From positions 33,257,820-33,321,819 of the forward strand of contig NW_020312817.1 in assembly GCF_003265705.1 (NCBI RefSeq): a stretch of 64,000 bases of DNA, read 5' to 3'. This stretch comes from Callorhinus ursinus. Lineage: Eukaryota; Chordata; Mammalia; Carnivora; Otariidae. How positions within the stretch are numbered: position 1 is the first letter of the stretch; the number at the start of each line of letters is the position of its first letter. This document shows positions 58,770 to 64,000 of this stretch, piece by piece. The notes beneath the pieces were generated by a model. It saw only the letters and a list, made by a program, of their open reading frames with translations. It did not search any database and was not told where the DNA came from. The position numbers and the translations under genes were made by a program.

Positions 58770-60787
58770 ACCGTACCTATGGTCTACAGCTAAGAGAAAT
58801 AGCCTTTTCAAGACAGAATGTGTTTTATCCGTAGATGGAGTAAGTGGTTCCCAGAACCCTGTACTTGCTAGTTACTGCGGTAGTCTTTCAAAAAGAGACA
58901 AAGCCCTCACCAACAACTAATTATGGAACTTAATGTATAATTGCAGCTGGTGAGTGTAATCAATGACATGGATGGCTCTTGCCTGCAATGTTTTGTAAGA
59001 GGGAGGCATTCATGCTATCATATCTATATCTATATGGATGTATGAGTGTATATATACATGGATATATGAGTAAATGAAGGGAAGCAGTAGGGCACCGAGT
59101 AAACTTGGGGTACCAAAATCCCTTCATCTCTACACAATTTTGCCTAACACCAGCCCAGCATCTGGGAAACAACCCCAAGTGCATTCTTCCCCTCTTCATC
59201 TTAAATGCTTTTCAAAAGTGATCATTTTATTCTGTGGTTTGGTAAAAGGGCGGGATGGGATGGGGGGAAGTCCACTTCACAGCTGGTGCGACACAGAAGA
59301 GAGTTGCGTCAACTCTCAAAGGCTGCCAAGCCTTTCTTTTGGCAGAAGCACTGGGGATATTACACTGGGGATAATTTATCATGCTTGCTTTGGATGTTCC
59401 AAATTTGCAAGCTGTGGCTAATTTCCAGAGACAGCAGGGCAATAAACTCCACTTTCCTAAAAGAAAAACAGTAACCGCACCACCTTTCAATTAAATGGGC
59501 CATGGAAAATGAACAGCCACAGATGATCATGGATATTCAGAAATCCTCAGAAAGCCTGAGTGTGGCCACTAGTGGTGGGAATAATGACTGTGTGCCCGGA
59601 GAAGCCTGGAGAAGCCTGGTTTCATGGGTATTAGGAATTGGCATGTGCATCTGCTTCCACATCTGTCTTTTTCTGTACATGTCCCTACATGAATAGGTAC
59701 ACACATGCACACGTGAGCCCTCACATGTGCAAGACCAAAACACACCAGTGTTGGATGCTAATGGAGGAATTATAGCCTCTTCTGGTTATGAATCAGGCGA
59801 AGTTTTCCTCACTGTCTCTGGGGTCTGCTCTTTCCTCAATCTCCTGGTGCCCTCAGTGTGTCTCCTTGATCACCCAAGGCCCCTTGGAGCAGGAACCAAA
59901 CAGCACCTCCCTCTAGATCAGCGAGCCCTGTTGGGGAGTTGTCCTCAATCACTCAACTCTCCCTACCTATATGTCTGTTGTCTTTTGTGTTTCCTGAGCC
60001 AGGTGTTCAGAAACTGCTTAGCAGGTCATCTATTGGTATATTATGTTAATGGATCAGTGTTTTACAGAGGATTTCCAGGCCAACATTCAAAGGAATGCGG
60101 TTGGTGGGCATTTTGAGTGGGTGATTAGTGGGTAAATGGAAGGATATCTGGGGCTGAGAGTCTAATCCTGAGTAGGAAGCCACTTTCAGATGCTCCTACT
60201 ACTTTTGTGATCCAGGACCATGCCATCTGAGTATGTTAACATGCCAAGTATGTGTTCATTACAGAATCCAGACCAGGACCACACTGTGCCTCTAACTTCA
60301 GAGAAAGCAAAGCAACCCCAGCAGTGTGAGGTCTGCACAAGAGAACACAAATGTCAGCTAGGAGTCCATTGTTTTTCTCCCCTCTCCAGTTCACACAGAG
60401 TAGGCTGCTGGCTCACTTTTTGTCTCCTCATTTTTTGTTTCTATGGATATGGTAATGATTATAGGATCAATTCCTGGGGTGCAGAGGAACAGCTTGGGTC
60501 AGTCTCTACTTTCAAATTCAGGAATGCTGTAAAGTCAGGCAGGGTCTCATGAATTCTGAAATGCACTATAAATATTTTCCTAATTTCTTTTTTGTGCTGA
60601 TTAGTATGGGTACTTCAACGGTTTCCCTTTCTTGCCCTGCTAAAACATTTATAAAAGTATGCATATAGAAAGAGCTTAATATAGGTTAGTTCTTATTATT
60701 TTTATCCTATAATTGCTGAAGCTAATCATATTTCATGGCTCCCAGCCCCAAAACCAATGGAAGTTCCCTTCTGTCCCTCATGATCCT

Positions 60788-60993
60788 TTTTTTTTTTTTT
60801 AAGATTTTATTTATTTATTTGTCAGACAGAGAGAGCATGAGCCGTGGGGGCGGGGGGCGTGGAGGGACAGAGGCAGAGGGAGAAGTAGGCTCCCCACTCA
60901 GCAAGGAGCCCGACGTGGGACTCAATCCCAGTACCCTGGGATTATGACCTGAGCCGAAAGCAGACGCTTAACCGACTGAGCCACCCAGGTTCC
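60788..60993 (-). mobile_element. Can-SINE with 17-bp target-site duplication
   Basis: A full-length reverse copy from poly-T to gagccacccaggttcc. It is flanked by ctgtccctcatgatcct (60771-60787) and ctgtccttcatgatcct (60994-61010), one mismatch. Confidence 0.96.
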
Positions 60994-63505
60994 CTGTCCT
61001 TCATGATCCTAACAAACTCAGCTGTGCTGGTCTGATGCCTGACAAAATAACTTGCCCTAAGGTGTTAATGGGTGACGGTGGGTTGACACCTATGCCTTCC
61101 TAGTGCATGTTATTTCACGACCTGACCTCTCCTTCAGGATTCCGCTGCTTTCCGGCTTCTCTTCTGTCCTGTATAGTTTCTCAGATGCCTCTCTTCCCGG
61201 CCCTAAAGCTTCTTATGTTTAGGTAAGTAGCCGTCATCTTCTGAGTTCAGAGGATTCACACTGTAGAGGGAACTGTGATCCCAAACTCCACCCTAGACCA
61301 TGTGCGGGAGCCAACTTAAATAGAACAACAAGGTAAGGCTCTGCTAAAATTATCCCATCTGTCAGTCTGTGAAACCACTAGTTTGAAGATTTTAATCACA
61401 ACATTGACACACATAATGCTAATGTCATACAGTTATGTAACTTAACTGAAAAGCCCATCGAAGTCATCCCTGCATGGCAACAGACCTGAGGTTGAAAAGT
61501 GAAGCATGTTAAGTAACCATATGGTTAATTTATATTTACCTACCAGCAAGCATGTCTGTATTCTGAAACAAACATGTGGTGAATGGATTGCATGAAGGCG
61601 TGTCTTCACATCCAGAACCAGTATTAAGAGGGAGGGAACAACCAAATTGTCTCATTGTGGTAGCAAAGGGACACACACTTCAGAATGTCATGGGAGGTCA
61701 TATTTCAACTACTTATGGTTCATTTGAAAACTGACTTAATTCTGGCACTGTTATTAACGAAAGTTTTAATTAATAACCATTTTGGATCTAAATGTCACAC
61801 TATTGGTATTTCTCCCCTCTTCTACCTATTAGGATGCCTGGACTACTTGATTTACATTAAAAATATCTTATTTCCTGATGCTAGTTGTGTTTTGCTTTGA
61901 TAAACTCGTTGCAAATTGTGTGTAATTACTGCATTGTGAACAAGGGAATGGCAATAAATTAGGCATAGCATTTTTTGAATAAAATATAAGCAGCTTGAAA
62001 AAATGGTCTCTGAATGACAACAAATTTGGCATGACCAAGTAGGTTAGGATTACCACTATACATTTTTATTTATTGAATGTTATGTCTACAGAGCAAAGGG
62101 AAAAAAAGAGGAAGCATACTGCAGGCATTAGCCTGTGTTCTTTTCTGATTTTATGGATGATCACATGTATCTAGGGCCTAGGATGCTTTATAAAAGATGA
62201 AAACATTCTTGTGGGAGGAAAAACCAATTAAATTCCTTGCTTGCAGAGATTGGTAACCTTGTTTCTTGTATCTTAGATTTCACCAGGACACCCCCATCTT
62301 TGGATGAAAAATGCTGACCAGTGCGTTCTGGGAATCTTGGCTCACCCCAAGGCTAATGAGCACAGCGTCCTGGCTGCGTGCCCAGCTTTTGTGGCAGGGA
62401 GTTACCCCCGAGTGCTTTTTTTAACTTACGCTAAAGTTTTGACTTAGAAAGCAAGATCTGCCGGTGCATCAGAGGGAAACTGGGCTTTCCTTTCTATAAC
62501 CGTCAAACTCAAATCCTATTTCCACCTGCAGCCAGGGATCAGCCTGCTTGGGCTGATATCATCGCCATACTCACACAACTCTCTGTTGGTGCAGCTAAAG
62601 AGGGAGGAGTGCAGATAGGACTCTCCTAGTTTGGGGGAACCCCGTCAAGGTACCCCTTTCAGAAGGGATGCAGGAGAGAGGTGGGGTAGTAGAGATGAAT
62701 CCTAAGGGGTGTGTATGTGCACAGAGGAGGAACAGCAGAGCGTGCCAAAAAAAGGGAAAGTGAAGAAGAGTAGCTCTCACTTGACCTTGTAGGCTTCCTG
62801 CGTGGAACTGAATTTCAGAAACCGGCAGAGGCTTCCAAGGATTAATCATAGCAATTGTCTCATCTCCTCCTGTCAGCACATGGCAAGTTCGCGGTGGGTA
62901 GGACAGCAGGGAGTTCTTTCCAAACATTCAAAATATCAGCAACATTTTCTTAAATTTCTCATCAACCCGTAGAGATGATTGGAAACATCAGAAATTCTCT
63001 GTCCAATTCAATGCTCACGAAGTATTCCCGAGCAGCAGAATGACAAATGCAGTCGAAGTGTACGGTTACAGTCTCCTTCAGCGGCGCTTGCTGATCTACG
63101 ACAGAACTTACTGGCGTTTTTTAAAAGGCCTCGAAACCCCCATTACAAGGCATTTTTTTTTCCCCTTTCGTCTTCATTCCAAATAAATTCTTAGCCTATC
63201 TCATAAGTAACGTCTTCTGAAGCCACTTCAGCCCGTTTTCTTTTAAGTTTTAGAAATAGCCATAAAGGAGTCAAATCAGTATTTTCACTAGTCTTACTAG
63301 GTCCGTAGGAGAGATGTCATCTAAGTCAGTTTGCCATCCAAGAGATGGCTTGGAAACTGGGATGCAGCCCCAGCACAGCTCCCCTATGACAGGATGATTT
63401 TTTATCTATCTTTCTGGCCAAGTTTGGTTAGGCGGAATTTGACTGAAACTGCAAGTAAATAAGATGATTTTTGTCTTGCCTGAGAGAGCGGGATCACTAT
63501 TTCTT

Positions 63506-63600
63506 TCTTTTTTTAATTTTTTAATTGTTATGTTAATCACCATACAGTACATCATTAGTTTTTGATGTAGTGTTCCATGATTCATTGTTTGTGTATAACG
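63506..63600 (-). mobile_element. L1 3' tail, reverse
   Basis: Read on the minus strand it gives the carnivore L1 tail (aatgaatcatggaacactac, atgatgtactgtatggtgat, taacataacaat) ending in A-rich sequence. A short flanking duplication ctatttctt lies at 63497-63505 and 63601-63609. It is 95 bp and heavily 5'-truncated. Confidence 0.9.
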
Positions 63601-63764
63601 CTATTTCTTATGTTTCCTTTTTTCATCTCAGGCAAATGAGGCCAAAGTCCCTTGGCTGTTCTTCCATCTTTGAACCTCTGACCTTGCAACTGGCTAACAA
63701 TGAACCAAAAAGAATAACCATGGCCATGCCTTAAGAGGCTTTTCTTTGAAGAAAAAGAAGAGAC

Positions 63765-63974
63765 TGGGGCGCCTGGGTGGCTCAGTGGGTTAAGCCGCTG
63801 CCTTCGGCTCAGGTCATGACCCCAGGGTCCTGGGATCGAGCCCCGCATCGGGCTCCCTGCTCGGCGGGGAGCCTGCTTCTAACCTCTCCCTCTGCTGCGC
63901 CTCCTGTTTGTGCTCTCTCTCTCTCTCTCTCTCTTACTCTATCTCAAACAGATAAACAAACTCTTTAAAAAAAA
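63765..63974 (+). mobile_element. Young Can-SINE
   Basis: A full-length copy with head ggggcgcctgggtggctcag, blocks aggtcatgaccccagggtcc, gatcgagccc and ctcggcggggagcctgcttc, a (CT)n run and an A-tail. A perfect 16-bp duplication aagaaaaagaagagac lies at 63749-63764 and 63975-63990. Identity of the duplication and closeness to the family pattern suggest a recent insertion. Confidence 0.97.
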
Positions 63975-64000
63975 AAGAAAAAGAAGAGACAGAAACAAAG

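Larger units (their letters stand above)
26314..64000 (-). other. SLC8A1: SLC8A1 intron 2 (3' part in transcript sense)
   Basis: All sequence upstream of exon A in the transcript, extending past the window edge towards exon 2. It holds most of the Can-SINE and L1 copies, the solo LTR, several microsatellites and C-rich tracts listed separately. Long stretches (for example 28220-29600, 34900-37250, 46000-54250 and 55300-57400) show no element I can name. None of the ORFs has homology I recognise. Confidence 0.88.

Noticed and set aside
63765..63974. tRNA gene
   Set aside because: Box A/B-like sequences belong to the tRNA-derived Can-SINE head. There is no intact cloverleaf.
26314..64000. Exon 2 or another upstream exon
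   Set aside because: No minus-strand ORF resembles the N-terminal membrane half or CBD1. Exon 2 is expected further upstream.

Overview
This window is nuclear DNA of a carnivoran mammal. The evidence is at least seven copies, some truncated, of the tRNA-derived Can-SINE with its GCCTGGGTGGCTCAGT head, plus carnivore-type L1 tails. The young SINEs carry a 'ctcggcggggagcctgcttc'-type middle, which I associate with arctoid caniforms (mustelids, seals, bears) rather than dog or cat; that narrower placement is inference from memory.

The whole window lies inside one gene read on the minus strand: SLC8A1, which encodes the plasma-membrane Na+/Ca2+ exchanger NCX1. Eight exons are found, in transcript order: A 26313-26207, B 25663-25560, C 22986-22966, D 22529-22512, E 22397-22383, F 18655-18587, then the common exons 9 (14306-14176) and 10 (10269-10170). 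All have AG acceptors and GT donors, and their reading phases join perfectly. They encode the variable part of the second Ca2+-binding domain (CBD2) of the large cytoplasmic loop and the segment leading back to the membrane. The large exon 2 (N-terminal membrane half, CBD1) must lie beyond 64000. Exons 11 and 12 (C-terminal membrane half) must lie beyond position 1. Neither is in the window.

The splice cassette has a clear logic. A (107 nt) and B (104 nt) each change the reading phase in the same way, so exactly one of them has to be used. C, D, E and F (21, 18, 15 and 69 nt) are all phase 1-1 and can be combined freely. Using both A and B, or neither, runs into stop codons in B, C or exon 9. 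The known tissue isoforms (for example heart ACDEF, kidney BD, brain AD) are all compatible with this sequence.

The rest is intron. Positions 26314-64000 are the 3' part of intron 2. It contains most of the young transposons: Can-SINEs, L1 tails, and a 548-bp solo LTR nested in an L1. It also contains microsatellites and C-rich tracts. Positions 1-10169 are intron 10, with MIR, L2 and MaLR fossils, one Can-SINE and microsatellites. The interval 6.7-27.5 kb, holding every exon, has no lineage-specific insertion that I recognise. Two assembly gaps are present (4099-4108 and 45512-45611), both inside repeats. No protein-coding gene other than SLC8A1, no structural RNA gene and no CpG-rich promoter was found.
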